A stretch of DNA of 64,000 bases, taken from positions 34,189,501 to 34,253,500 of the forward strand of contig NC_134145.1 in the NCBI RefSeq assembly GCF_033958435.1, written 5' to 3'. Shown one piece after another: positions 11,594 to 23,699 of the stretch. The first letter of the stretch is position 1, and each line of letters opens with the position of its first letter. The translations under genes were made by a program, and so were the position numbers. This stretch comes from Carettochelys insculpta (lineage: Eukaryota; Chordata; Testudines; Carettochelyidae). The notes beneath the pieces are model-generated. The model was not told the origin of the DNA. It was given only the letters and a program-made list of their open reading frames with translations, and made no database searches.

Positions 11594-12894
11594 TCAGAGC
11601 CCTTCCTGTGCCCAACCACACCCTGGCTAGCCCCTGACCCAATAAAAGGACGTGCCTGCTGTTCACTGCGGCCCATGCTGCCAGGCAGCACCATGTCCTG
11701 GCTTGCGTGTGGTGAGAGCTCCAAGGGTGGGAAAGATTTTTGGGTGCTGGCTGTTGTCCAGGAGAAGTCCCCCCTGGCAATTAAGATTTTCAAGGGCTTG
11801 CTGCCGCCCAGGAGGCCATTTCAACTGGCTTTGTAGCCACAGATCCCACATCTCCTCACCAAAAAATATTTTTGGGGACTTGCAGCCACTATGGGAACCA
11901 TTTCAATTGTCTCTCTGCAACCATGTTTCCCACACCCCCCTGCACGAAAAGATTGTTGGGGACCATGTCAACTGGCCCATCATCCTTGGATCCACCCAAC
12001 ACCCCCCACCCCCTGGGATGAGGGGGTCCAGCACCCTGACAGCCAATCAGTGCTGGGCCCCCCCATCTGAGCACCACTGTTCATTAAAATTTGGTGAGCC
12101 TCATCCCCCATGTTGGACAACTTTGTGTAGTGTTGTGTGAAGCCCAAAATCTTTTTCCAAACCTTTTCTATCTCTTCCTTCAAGCTTTGGCCCCCTTAAC
12201 ACAGAGTGGGTGGAGTGCCAGTTTGAGAAGACACAGACTGCTGGGTGATCCCAGGGCACAGAAGCTGTGTAATGGACTGGGAAGCCAAAAAGCCCGGCCT
12301 CACAATCTTTTTTCCAAACCTTTGCTATCCTACTCTCTCTTTAAGCTTTGCATTGTTCCTGTATTATTTTCAGGGATCATGTGTAATCAAGGAAGTGGGG
12401 ACTGTGGCTGGAGGTCCTGTTGAGAAGACTCAGACACCTGCTGCTCTTTGTAAAATCTTTGATAAGTCAGTTACAGCTACAGTCATAAAAAGCAATTCAG
12501 TTATAGAAGCAAGAGATTTCAGTTAATGTGGCAATCTTTGGTGATGCCCTACTTTTCCTTCCTTCCTCCTGGGGGTGGGGGAAGACATTTGCATTACCCT
12601 CATTTCCTTCCCATGGAAAGCAATGTGGGAAGATATCACATACCCCCAACTACTTGCAGGGCATTTTTTTCCCATGCCACACCAGAAAAAATACCCTAAA
12701 TGCTACGGGGCTAGGTTCCCACAATGCACTGCTGCAGCAATAGATGTTTGGCGATTGAGTGTGGCAGCAATAAGTTGACTTTGTGGGGAGCCTGTGTGGA
12801 GGTGAGGATACTCCAATTTGAATTTATAAAACACAGAGTTACAAAATCGATTTTAATAAATTCAAATTTATCTCATAGTGTAGACGTAGCCATA

Positions 12895-13495
12895 GTCTTA
12901 TGATATTGTGCATCATAGAAAAACCTATGCTACAGGGTCAGACCCTGAACCACTGTGCCTCATGTTCCAAAAGGCTTAGGTTTTGGGGATCTGGGCCCAG
13001 GCATATGAGATGTCCCAAAGTAGTAGTGAGTCAGAGAGAATATTCAAGTTAGGAGGGGGAGAACAATCTTCCTGATGAAATGTGTCAAAGAACAAGTAGG
13101 CTCTGGAGAAGCAAGGAGCCAAGAGAAATAATAATTCTTTGGGAAGAAGGAAGGGGACAATACTTGTCTGAGAGAGAAATCCAAATTTTACATCTAGCCC
13201 TCATTTAATTTTAATCTGACACTCTAGATAAGGCGTTTCTCAGAAATTACTCTCGGTATTCATTCATAGTCCCATAAAAATCCAACATAACTCTTTATTT
13301 AAATTTTATTTTAGTATTTTAATGTTATTTCTATGAAATTATTTAAAAATTTCTAATAACCGAATCGCCGTGGCCGGCGATTACAAAATTGCTTCCTTAT
13401 CATGATCCAGCACAGAGCCAGAACTACACGCATATCCCATTATACACATTCGTCGTTTTGATCACTGTGATACCCAAATTCCACATACACAGTAT
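12895..13495. other. Intergenic sequence, no gene seen
   Basis: AT-rich, without protein-like frames. Only isolated short similarity to the repeat families around it. Confidence 0.4.
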
Positions 13496-13750
13496 GGCTA
13501 CATCTGCGTTAGAAAGTTTTGTAGGCAAAACTGGGGTTTTATAAACAAAGCTCATGGATTATCTACATACAAAATGTTTTGTTGACAAAAAAAAGCTGTG
13601 TAGATGCTCCGGGGGGTCCCTTGTGTTTACAGTGGATCAAAAGGTTGATCTGCTTTTATGTGTAGATGGGATCTGTTGGCAGAAGTTTTGTCTGGACGTT
13701 TCTTGTGACAGTAACTTCTGTGGACAGATGCTTCTAGTGCAGACGTAGCC
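13496..13750. mobile_element. 255-bp inverted-repeat DNA transposon, TSD TAT
   Basis: Ends GGCTACATCTGCGTTAGAA and (minus strand) GGCTACGTCTGCACTAGAAG. Exact TAT copies lie on both sides (13493-13495 and 13751-13753). Internal TTTTGTTGACAAA and related motifs make partial inverted repeats. No coding capacity. Confidence 0.8.
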
Positions 13751-14440
13751 TATGCTTCTACTATACACTGGTTCAGTTTCTCTTGTTGGTTCATTTACTG
13801 AGTCCTTTCTGATGAGATAACAGCTAAAGACAGAGAAATTAGTTCTCTCTCAGCTGTAATGCAGGTACATGGATTTCCTGCAGAGTACCTTCAAGCAGAA
13901 CGGTTTCCAGTGGGGATGCTTTTCAGCCCGTCAGTACCTGCTTTTGCTGGTTTGTTTTTTTTTTGTTTTTTTTGTTTTTTTTCAATACTAGAGTGAGGTC
14001 TGGAGAAGGAAAACTTCTGGCTATGTAGTGAGTACCTTAGAGTATTGGAGAAGAAGAGAAGTCAGATGATATGGAGCAGTGCAGGGTTTTGGTGTACAAA
14101 CCCTGAAGGAATTGGGCCTTTCCTATGCCCTGTCATTTTTACACATTACACCTCATTTTTTATTGAATGAGATCACAGTCAGACCCATTGTTCTTAAATT
14201 AACCCAGAAATTATATTTCTTTTTTTTTAATTTTGCTGGTTTTTGTTAATGCACTAAGCCTTTATGTTCCCTTGTTTACCAGCAGGTGGCTGTCAAATCC
14301 AATACAATAATTAATTGCATCCTGAGTTCAGAAGCGCATTATGCAAAAATTATTGTTGGAACCTCCTGTTATACAGTAAAGTTTTGTTAATACACTAATT
14401 AAATGCTCATATTTGTACAGATTAATCCTATGCGGACAAT
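13751..14440. other. Intergenic AT-rich sequence, no gene seen
   Basis: Contains poly-T rich tracts near 13950-13980 and 14218-14230. No protein-like frame or clear repeat copy. Confidence 0.4.
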
Positions 14441-14444
14441 AATT

Positions 14445-15380
14445 TGTGATGGAGGGTCACCCCAAGATTTTGGTAATTGATCATCAGCCACGCTTTTCTA
14501 TGGAGGGGGTGTGGGGTCTGGGATGGAGGATGGGTACAAAAGGGAGCGCAGAGTAGGTGACTGGGGTGCAGGACAGGGTGTGGGCTCTGTAAAGGAGTTT
14601 GGTGGAGGGGACTGTGACCTGGGGCAGGATATTGTGATTGCAAGGCTGGGGAGGGAGTCTGGGTGCAGGAATGGATTCTGACATAGGGGAGGGGTGTAGG
14701 AGCAAGGTCAGAGTCTGAGGGAAAGTAGTGGCCTGGGGCAGGGGGAAGGAGGGAGTAGAAGGTTTGGGCAGTGGCCTGAGGCAGAGGATTGGGGGTCTGG
14801 ATGCAGGAAAGGATTCTGTCCTGGGGTAGAAGTATAGGAGAGGGGGCAGGGTCTTAGAGGGTGTTGAGGGGGAGGGTGCCACAACCAGACTCTGTCCAGA
14901 AGGACTTACTTAAGCAGTGTCTGGCCAGGAACACTCAGGCAGGCTTCTCTGCCTGCCAGCAGCCCACCCCAGTTTTAATGTGGCTCTCTGTGCTGGGGGG
15001 AGGTCTTTATGTGCTGCCCTGCCCCCCAGAAAAATCTCTGAGCTCCTATTTGCTGAAAACTGACCAGTGGGAGTTGAAAAATTGTGCTGCACTGCCCCTG
15101 CCCCCAGTAAAATCTCTCATATATTACTGGTTGGTTTTGCATGCTGCCCCCACCCCTAGCAAAATCTCTCAACTCTTACTGGCCTGTTTCTGGCCAATAG
15201 GTGATGAAAGATTTTGCTGGGGGCGGCGGCAGCAGCAGCAGCAGCAGCATGCAAAATTGGCCAGAAGGAGTTGAGAGATTTTGCTCGGGGTGGCGGCACT
15301 TCCCCTGCAGCCATAGGGATCAGTCACAAGCCAGATCTGTTCCATGGGCTGTATCTTGCTCACTTCTGGGTTAATCACTG
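14445..15380. repeat. G-rich repeat block with internal repeats and a (CAG)n run
   Basis: 14500-14880 consists of degenerate GGGTGCAGGA/GGGGTCTGGG-type units like those at 5530-5770 and 41900-42400. From 15020 to 15300 a motif around AAAATCTCTCAACTC occurs several times in both orientations, and an inverted copy brackets a GGCAGCAGCAGCAGCAGCAG tract at 15227-15249. It is probably part of a non-autonomous DNA transposon, but I cannot define both termini. Confidence 0.45.
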
Positions 15381-15814
15381 AGCTAAGATACTAGTCAAAT
15401 TGAGTAATTAAAGCATTTATCAGTGGGTTTTTAAACATCAGTTGTGTGCAGTTATATTGTATAATCTCCATCAGGAGTTCTGTAGAGCTCATTAAAACAA
15501 TTACAAAGCTCTATACAGTTCTTACAGCATCAACTGTTGCTTCAATCTATTAGTTAACTAAATTTGTTAATTTAAATTTTTTGGACAATTGAGGGCATAA
15601 CTAATTCATTTCTCATGCCATTTAATAAAGATGCTTCTGGACTTGATTCTGCCGGAGAACACTAAGTGGAAAGGCTTTTTTCCTTAGAAACTAAATGTCT
15701 TTCTCTGGTGTTACTGGATGTGGTCTCATTGTATTGTCTTGTACTTATTTCAGTTGGATCTCTTGTGATTATGCAAAAATACTTTCATAAACTTTGTTAG
15801 GACAATTAAGGTTG

Positions 15815-15935
15815 GTAGAAAGAAGAGTCCTGTGACACCTTATGGCTAACAGATTTATTCAGGTAGCAGCTTTCATGGGTAAGAACCAGTTTATCAGATG
15901 CATGTTCAGATTATAGCAGGATGCAAATTCCAGTC
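15815..15935 (-). mobile_element. Penelope-like element 3' fragment
   Basis: Minus-oriented copy: AGTCCTGTGACACCTTATGG, CTAACAGATTTATTCAGG, then GCAGCTTTCATGGGTAAGA and CAGATGCATG. Same family as the copies at 22015, 24854, 30706 and 53044. Confidence 0.65.
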
Positions 15936-16105
15936 CTAAAAGGCCACAAATTTTGGTTTTCTTTTACAGTGACTTTGGCAATTCAAGACAGGATTTAGTC
16001 ATCCATTTTTGACAGGCCCAAATGGAAAATTGAACGCTATGGAAAGGCAAGCACCTTCTGTCTTTAGAAAGTCTCTTCCGAGAGCACTGGAGGGGTTTCT
16101 TGCCA

Positions 16106-16425
16106 CAGGTTGAACCTCTCTAGTCCAGCACACTCTCGTCTGGCAACATCTGTAATCCAGCATGATTTTAGTTAGGTGGAAAACCCCTTATGGGTGTGAC
16201 CAATTTCCTGCAGTCCCATAAAATTTGTTTACAATTGCCAGTCCTGTTTCTCCATGTTCTGTGCTGTTATTTAGCTGTAATTTACCCCAAATGTCTTCTA
16301 TGAGCCCAGTAAACAGTGGAGTGTTGGTAATGTGCTAGGCAATATTGACCTCCTGTGGTCCGGCAAATTCTCTGGTTCAGCACTGGTCAGGTCATGCAGA
16401 TGCTGGACTAGAGAGGTTCAACCCG
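16106..16425. mobile_element. Non-autonomous TIR transposon with GGTTGAACCTCTCTAG ends
   Basis: The left end GGTTGAACCTCTCTAGTCCA and the right end TGGACTAGAGAGGTTCAACC are perfect inverted repeats over about 20 bp. Interior lacks coding potential. A degraded one-sided relative lies at 62030-62145 (shared TGTTGGTAATGTG, GGCAAATTCTC, AGCACTGGTCAGG). The CA/TA flanks would fit a TA-duplicating Tc1/mariner-type element, but the duplication is not intact. Confidence 0.7.
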
Positions 16426-16429
16426 TAGT

Positions 16430-18038
16430 CCAAATTAATCACACAAGTTGCTGTTTGGTCACCTTAATTTCCTTAGGTACTGCTGTAAACTGAACAGCAA
16501 CTGTTGTAGTGGATAACAGCACTGAGACATGATGATTTTTTTAACAATCAGAATTCAATCTAAAAACAAAATCAGAAGTTTCTTTAATCCTATATTAATT
16601 TGTCAACCAGGTGAGAAAAAGTATCTGTATACATAAAGAAATAAATACAAATACAAATACATTACAATATCATTTTAATAACTCCTTGGGAAAGAGCCAA
16701 TTGGTACAAAAAACTGGAGGCCAATTGCTTCCTTTAGCAGGGATTCCAGAAATGAAATGATTTATTACTGACAAATTTCCAACAATAGTCAGCACAGATT
16801 ACTGGACTGTTTCCCTTTTTTAGCAGCCGTATCCTCAGGTGCTGATTTTTGTTACGCTAAGCAGATTTGAGCCTGGCTTACGTGGATAGGAGTCCTGGTC
16901 CTCCAAGGAAAAGCTAGCATCGTGTTGGAAGGAGACTTTCATATCACACTTCCAACTAAAGCTTTATCGGATTAATGCTCCTGTATGATATTATGGATGA
17001 AACTGGATTTGTTTTTGTTGTTTAAATAGAATCAAAATTAGACTCTTGATCACATGCGGTCTTGAATGGTTTCTTATCCAAATTTCCATTTCGGTAATTA
17101 CTTTCTGCCTATCTACAACTTCATTGTAATTTCAATTGGATACAGTCAAACTGTTTTTGTAGTGATGCTATGAGCTGCTGAAACAGCTGGTGTTTTCTAC
17201 GCAAAAGAGATGGCTGAATGTTAGTGGTTCAGGGAAGGGTGAAATGTACTTAGGCATGCAGTTCTCTTAGAGATAGAAACCTAATTCGAATATCTGAAAT
17301 ATATACCACAAGATTTGGGCTGTTTAAAAAAAACATATATGAATTTGGAACCCAGCCCAAAAGAGACAAATGCTTAGATTTATGCATGACTTGACCCAGT
17401 GAAATCAAATATTTGAAGGATGTGGGTTTTGGATTTGAATTTTGCAGCATGAACCTCTCTTTCATTCACATGTACAAACACTGAGATGTAAGAGTGTTGC
17501 AGAATCCTACAATATGGAAAGAGCTGTACAAATAGAAGATCTTTGCGGGGAGGGCATTTAAAGTGCAAAATCTTAAATGTTAAAATCTTAGATTTGGTTT
17601 ATGGTGTAGTTATGTAATAGAAGAATTACACACACAAGTTTTTCTGTTTTGACGATCTCCACCCTTCCTCCAATTCTTTATAGAATATTTCACAGCTGTC
17701 CAATCACTCCATAATTGTTCATAGAATCTAGTTGCTGAACTGATTGCACTTCCAAGAGGCACAGAAAAGAACTAGCAGCCTACCAGCCCATGGGCTCATG
17801 TGACTTTAAGACAACATTGTACTCTCCTGGTCTTCAGCTGCCTCAAAGGGCAGAACAGTTTCTGTCGTAAGTTAAACAGCCAGAAGAACTGTTTTATTTA
17901 TACACTCTGGGTTGTAGCATTGTTTGAAATCTATGCAACACTGAACGTTGTGGCCTCTTCACTGATTTTTTAGTATTTCCCCTGCCCTGGGACTAGTGAG
18001 GGTGTCCCTGAAAACTGCCTTATCGCTGTTTTATCTAC
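16430..18038. other. Intergenic AT-rich sequence, no gene seen
   Basis: No protein-like reading frame and no repeat copy that I can name. Composition is ordinary AT-rich vertebrate intergenic DNA. Confidence 0.4.
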
Positions 18039-18041
18039 CTA

Positions 18042-18601
18042 GGTTACATCTACACTACCAGATAAATCTGATTTTATAATGCTGGGTTTTATAAATTCAG
18101 TTTTTGAGTGTCCTTACTTCCCCACAAAATTGAGTAAGTCCTGCCATGCTGAATGGCTAAACACTGACTGTTGCACCAGTGCATTGTGGGAACCTATCCC
18201 ACAGTTCTCTCAGCCCTGCATTCTGTGCCCTCCCCCCAGGCCCTGCTGCACCCCTACTGCCAGCAGCACTTACCCTGTTGCCTGGGTCCCTGCAGCTTGG
18301 GGGAGCTGGGAAACTGACCAGCGCTGCTGCACCCGGCTTGCTGGAGCTGGGAGACAGGTACATCAGCACCAGTCAGCCTCTGAAAGCTAATGAGTTTGAT
18401 TCAAAGACAGGGTGCTTCCACACCAGCCTTCATTCAAACGTTTAAATTCGAACTTGGTGCTACACCCAGCTGGTTTCAACGATGTTATGTCGATATTAGT
18501 GCTCCCTAAATCAAGCTAATGGTATTTACAGTGAAGACAGTCACTTAGTACAGTTGAACTAATTGCCTTAAATTTGAATTTGTGGTAGTGTAGACGTAGC
18601 C
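18042..18601. mobile_element. 560-bp inverted-terminal-repeat DNA transposon, TSD CTA
   Basis: Left end GGTTACATCTACACTACCAG; right end on the minus strand GGCTACGTCTACACTACCAC. Exact CTA copies on both sides (18039-18041, 18602-18604). The inner part has GTGCATTGTGGGAACCTATC, a motif shared with the 9399-12891 element, so both belong to one family. The GC-rich centre leaves spurious open frames. Confidence 0.8.
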
Positions 18602-18929
18602 CTAAATTGCAGGAGTTATGTCTGCCCACACAAGGGGGATCCTCTGGCAACCAGCATTGGAGCTTTTTTGCCACTTTTTTTCCTTCTACCTGGTATGAAA
18701 AGAATCAGAGCCAGGCTGAGGATCTCACATATGCCCCTACTTAATAATTTTGAGTCTTAAATGCCAAAAACAATGTCATGCCATCACCGTTAACAAGTAA
18801 ATACATGACGGTACTACAGAAATGAAAAATTATCTGCTTGAAAGCAATGTTTCCTACGTAAGTGCACAATATCTTATGACTGGAATTTGATACATTCTGT
18901 CATTGTAAGCTCCAGGAAATAGAGGTCAC

Positions 18930-19642
18930 CAATATATAAGAATCCCAAGCTTTGTTCAGCACTACAGCAGAAAGGCACCTGGGGATCGTAGTGGATGAAA
19001 GGTGGGATATGAGTAAACAGTGTGCCCCTGTAGCCAAGAAGGCCAATGGCACATTGGGGTGCATTAGGAGGAGCACAGATCTAGAGGTGGTTGTTCCCCT
19101 CTATTCGGCACTGTTGAGGCCACACCTAGGGTATTGCGTCCAGTTTTGGGCCCCTCAGTATAGAAAGGATGTGGATGTGCTGGAGCAGGTTCAGCGGAGG
19201 GCAAAGAAAATGATTAAGGGTCTGGAGCACATAGCCTCTGAAGAGAGGCTGAGGGATTTGGGCATATTTAGTTTGCAGAAGAGAAGACTGAGTGGTGATT
19301 TCATAGCAGCCTTCAACTTCCTGAAGGGGAGCTCTAAAAGGAATGGAGAGAAGCTGTCCTCAGTGGTGACAGACAGCAGAACAAGGAGTAATGATCTGAA
19401 GTTATAAGAGAACAGGAGTAGGTTGGATATTAGGAAAAACTACTTCAGCTGGAGGGTGGTGAAGCACTGGAATGTGTTGCCTAGGGAGGTGGTGGACTCT
19501 CCATCCCTGGAGGTTTTTAAGTCCCAGCTTGACACAGTCATGGCTGGGCTGAGTTAGTTGGGGTTGATCTTGCTTGGGGCAGGGGGCTGGACTAGATGAC
19601 TTCTTGAGGTCCCTTCCAGCTCTGTGATTCTACGATTCTAAG
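18930..19642 (+). mobile_element. CR1 LINE, 3' end with remnant of the ORF2 C-terminus
   Basis: A frame open at 18952-19407 gives the CR1 ORF2 C-terminal region: RHLGIVVDERWDMSKQ, then ALLRPHLGYCVQFWAPQY, VQRRAKKMIKGLEH and FSLQKRRLSGDFI. It is followed by a typical CR1 3' UTR (GACTAGATGACTTCTTGAGG) ending in the octamer-like tail GATTCTACGATTCTAAG. The copy is 5'-truncated after reverse transcription and lacks endonuclease and RT core, so it is inactive. The good frame suggests it is among the younger CR1 copies here. Confidence 0.9.
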
Positions 19643-19649
19643 TCCAGTT

Positions 19650-22010
19650 ATACTAATATGAATAGAAAAACCCCAGACATTGTGGAGAATTTTTGTAAAA
19701 TATATTAGGTTGAAATGGGAATATTTATTTAGTTCTTACACATGGGTTACATAAAAATATAAAAGTTCAGCAATTTAAAAATACTTGCAACTCTCACCAA
19801 CCAACAAACATTACTGCAAGTATTCAGAATAAACATCTTATTGCTGTATACAAAAGCAGAGGTCATATTTTCCAAAATTAAGGCACCAGTTAGTTTGAAT
19901 CTTGGTCCTGAGATAAGAGTATTCATTCCGTTTCACCTTTGATCATAAGTTTTCTTATAACTGTGACAAGTAACAACATTGATCTTAATTTGAAAGATGA
20001 GTTCTGTGAAGGAAAAAAATGTATACAAGGGAACAAGTTCTTCTAATATTGATTTTTCTCAGGATCCAAACAAAAATTTCCAGCATTTACAAGGAAGTAG
20101 ATTAATTTCTTTTATTTTTTTGGAAATTTTTTCTTACAGTGCAAATCTGTAACATTTTGAAGGTTGATTTTTGTCATGAGCTTGTTTCTAAACAAAAAGG
20201 CAAATCAACACAGTTTATTTTCCTATATGTGAAAGCACATTTGTTTAAAAAATTAAATACATTTGAGTTACTAGTGTTTGTAAATATCAAATGTAAGCTG
20301 TTTTCGTGAGCATTTTCTATTCCTATTAATATAACCAGATTTACTGTCATATGGGTGATGTCTAATGTTTGCTGCTTTCAAAGACAGAATGTATCATAGC
20401 TTCAGTAATAAGACACTCATCTTTCAAGTGAGTTCAACTGTAAAAAGTTTGTGACCATTCTTAAGATATTATAGGTTATGATAACAAATGTTGGTGGGAA
20501 AATCAAACTGAAATATTCTAAACAAGAAGGCCTATCAAAAAGATACAACTCAGGGACTGTGTTAATATCTTACCTGGTAAACAAAAAAATGTGGGTCTGG
20601 AAACTAATGAACCAAAATTGGAGTGTTGGATATTAGGTGTCATTGGTGGACAAAATAATGAAAGGTTGCGATATTCCATCCGTTGCTCCCTTTTTTGGTC
20701 CTTAAAGAAGAGTTTTGGGAACAAATACAGAAGAATGGATGGAAGTTACTAGAATAAGTTTAAACGTCATGACTGCTACTCCCCATCCGTTCCTGTGACC
20801 CGGAGCTTTCGTCATTCTGATCCTGAAAGATGTCTTGATCAGGTCACTGTGAGGTACCTAGATTATATTGTCACTCCTTCCTGCTTTGGGTGATCTCAAA
20901 CACCCACATGGGGTAAAATGGGATCCAACTTTATCATCAGCAGTTAGTTTTGATAAAATCGGAGAAACGTAAACACTTTTTTTTTTTTTTTGTTTTCCTA
21001 AAAGCTCTTTTCAACTAATGGGATGGGAAGCAAGAAATATTGATAAAATGAAAACCTGAGTGCCAAGAGGGCAGGGGACTGGAGTCGCTGACCTCCCGAG
21101 GTCCCTTCCAGCTCTGTGAGGTGTGTAATGCTTTACATTTCAAGTGCTTTACCTGTTTCTCTTCTATTCTCTATCTTATAGAAGATTAAAAGGATGGGCA
21201 GTGGTGTGTTTCCCATGGTACTATACAGAACTCTGACCTTATTGAACACTGTATAATGCTGGACTGTGAAAGTCATTTTAATGCCTTTGGCTTTTTGGAC
21301 TCATATATTCCATATACATTAATATGTTTTATTGCCCCAGTCCTGCTTGGAGGAACATCTGGGAAAACACTGACCTAAGTCTACACGCACAAAGAAGGCT
21401 AGATCCATTTCCCGCTGTAAAGTAATTGACTTAAACAAGATACTCTAGGAATGAATTTGACCCACGATCTTTATCATAGCAGCTGTGCAGAGGCATGTTT
21501 CATACAAGATAATCTGTTTATTTTGATAATTCCTTGCTTTATTGAAAAAGATGTAAGTCATAGAGGATTGTTAAAGCTTTAACTTTGTCCCTATTTAAAC
21601 AAAACACTGGGCATGTTATCTAAAAGGTGACTTGCAAATGAGGAAAAAAATGTTCCTCTTTGGTTCATAACTGATAATATATTCTAAAAACCTACAAAGT
21701 ATTTCTGCATATCCTGTTTTTTTTTAAACCTTAAATTCAGGTTTTGTCTATTCTGAAACACTCTATGGATGATTAAAAAACTAGCAGGTTTGCCACAATA
21801 GAAATATACCAAGGAAGTGAAAGTTAATTGAAAGGAAATTGATTTTATTATGACTGTTTAAAACTTTGTTTTCTGTTAACACCTTTTAAACATTAAACAC
21901 TTGTCAGGAAATGTTCAGTTAAATAGATGTTAACTGAAAACAGTTTTAAACAATCAATACAAAAATTCCCTTTCGATATATCCCTTCAAAAGCAGAAGAA
22001 GCACTAATTC
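19650..22010. other. Intergenic AT-rich sequence, no gene seen
   Basis: No protein-like frame. A short CR1 tail fragment is at about 21072-21120 (TGACCTCCCGAGGTCCCTTC). The rest looks unique. Confidence 0.4.
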
Positions 22011-22014
22011 TTAG

Positions 22015-22290
22015 GAGAACAACAGGAAGTCTTGGGGCACCTTATAGACTAACATACTTTGGAGCATAACCTTTCCTGGGCAAAGACCTACTTCATCAGA
22101 TGCATGGGGGGCGGGTTCAGACAGGGTATTTAAAGAATGGGGTCCCAGTAAAAGTACAGGCCACAGCTGACAGTCTATTCAGCAAGGTGGAAAGGGCCAA
22201 TTCTTATGAGTCACGCTAGTCAACCAACATTGGGAAAACAAGATCTCGCATTTCTAAGGTGACACATAAGCAGAAAGTGACTTTAGGGAC
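22015..22290 (-). mobile_element. Penelope-like element 3' fragment
   Basis: Minus-oriented: GGGGCACCTTATAGACTAAC, then GGAGCATAACC, GGGCAAAGACCTACTTCATC, CAGATGCATGG. It extends further into the element than the other copies (to about 22290). Coding region not reached. Confidence 0.7.
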
Positions 22291-22644
22291 TTTTCAGGAT
22301 CTATTGGTGCAGAAATATAAGAAGGTGGTGAACACCTACTTCCTCGTTGTAGCTTTGCTTTAGCATCACACTAGTGTCGCCAATCAAAGCCCCTAGCATG
22401 GTCCCCTGTAGTTCTGAAGGGAGGGATAAATACTTGTAGGGAATGTGGCAGAAGGAATGCAGTGCTGCTGAAGGCTGGGAGGAATGAGTCTCCCAGAGGT
22501 CATCTGCATGAGAATGCAAAAGGTGTGCATGTGTGATACCTTTTCAGGCAAAGCCTAATGGGCAGCAAGTAAGCCATGAGATTTGGTCTATTGTAAACAT
22601 GTAGTTGTAAAATCACAATTTAAGCTGACACTTAAGGTGGGAGT

Positions 22645-23620
22645 TGTGAGATCTCACCAATGCTCTGGGTTGTTGTGGGGGGACAGGGCAGTCGCCTTAG
22701 CTGTGTAAGACATTGATTACACAGGGCTCCCTGGTTTAAAGCATTGTGAGAGAGAAGGGGAGGGGTATGGGTTGAGCCAGCTTGCTGAGTGCCTTGGCCC
22801 TGCCTATGCCTTGGCCATATAGCTATAAGCCTGGCTTGACTAACCCTCCCCACCTGTTAAAAGATAGAGCTGGATACTAGGGTGTTTGTGAAACCCCACA
22901 CTAGAGATACCAAGAGCTGAAATCACAGAGTGGCAGCTGAGGCCACAGAGAGCTGAAATCACTGGGTTCTGCCTTAGGGCAGTCCCAAGCAGTGGGGTTA
23001 GGACTGGCGGACAACAGCAGGACCAGCGGGCGGCCGGTAGGAGCGGCGGCGGCAGACGGCGGTGACCGGCGGGCGGCTGGTAGGAGCGGCGGCGGCAGAC
23101 GACGGCGACCGGCGGCCGGCCGGTAGGAGCGGCGGCGGCGGCAGACGACGGCGGCGACCGGCTGGTGACATCAAGGGGAGGCTACAGACAAGTGGACAGC
23201 TAGTATTGCCCTGGTGATGTATCTGTGGGCTTTGAGTTTGGGACTGCACCGCAGAGGGTACACCCTGTAACTGTGTGTGTGTGGAAAAGGGCCAACAGCC
23301 CCAGCAAGAGACTGGGTTCTACTGCATATGGGGATGGTATCTGGATAAAAGGGGTTTTGTCTCTTCTGTGCTGAGATATACTGCATCTGTCGCTGTAACC
23401 TTGGGGTAGGTTACGGTCATTAAACAAGCCATTTCTATCTCTGACTCTGTGCTTGCGAGTGGGGGGAGAACCGCCTTACAGGCACCCAGCACGGGGGTGA
23501 AATTGTCCCAGGCCACTGGGTGGGGGCTCGAGCCGGTTGATTGTATCCTTGATAGGAAAACCCCACAAGAGTTGAACCCGGCCCTTCTGGCAGGCATCTG
23601 GCGTTAACAGAAGGGTTACA
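22645..23620 (+). mobile_element. Probable LTR fragment upstream of the FNBP1L island
   Basis: A TG-start (about 22645 or 22886) to CA-end (GGGTTACA, 23613-23620) block has an LTR-like order of signals: a TATA-like GATAAAAGG near 23342, an ATTAAA about 75 bp further on, and a G-rich U5-like segment. I did not find a matching target duplication, and the left edge is uncertain. If it is an LTR it lies in the same orientation as the gene, within 0.1 kb of the CpG island, and could act as an accessory promoter. That last point is speculation. Confidence 0.4.
23021..23166 (+). repeat. 43-bp GC minisatellite, about 3.3 copies
   Basis: Three successive units start GACCAGCGGG, GACCGGCGGG and GACCGGCGGC and contain GGTAGGAGCGGCGGCGG; the third is enlarged to 49 bp by extra GGC triplets. 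A partial fourth starts at 23156. It lies inside the LTR-like block. Confidence 0.85.
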
Positions 23621-23699
23621 TACTAATGCTTTTAGATCCAAACTGCATTGGCAATATTGCCTAGAGGTGCACTGGGCGGAACTGGGGGGTCTTACAAAC

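Larger units (their letters stand above)
9399..12891. mobile_element. Host inverted-terminal-repeat DNA transposon carrying two nested insertions, TSD ATA
   Basis: The left terminus GGTCACATCTAGACTACGAA and the right terminus (minus strand GGCTACGTCTACACTATGAG) are inverted repeats that both continue into AATAAATTTGAATTT-like sequence. Exact ATA copies flank it at 9396-9398 and 12892-12894. Without the nested 1.5-kb element it is about 1.95 kb. It includes CCCACAATGC motifs shared with the related element at 18042-18601. Around 12140-12350 an internal segment (TTTTCCAAACCTTT... AAGCTTT) occurs twice. No coding capacity. PIF/Harbinger affinity is inferred from the ends and the 3-bp duplication. 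Confidence 0.75.

Noticed and set aside
18952..19407. A 151-codon host gene
   Set aside because: The translation is the CR1 ORF2 C-terminus followed by a CR1 3' UTR.
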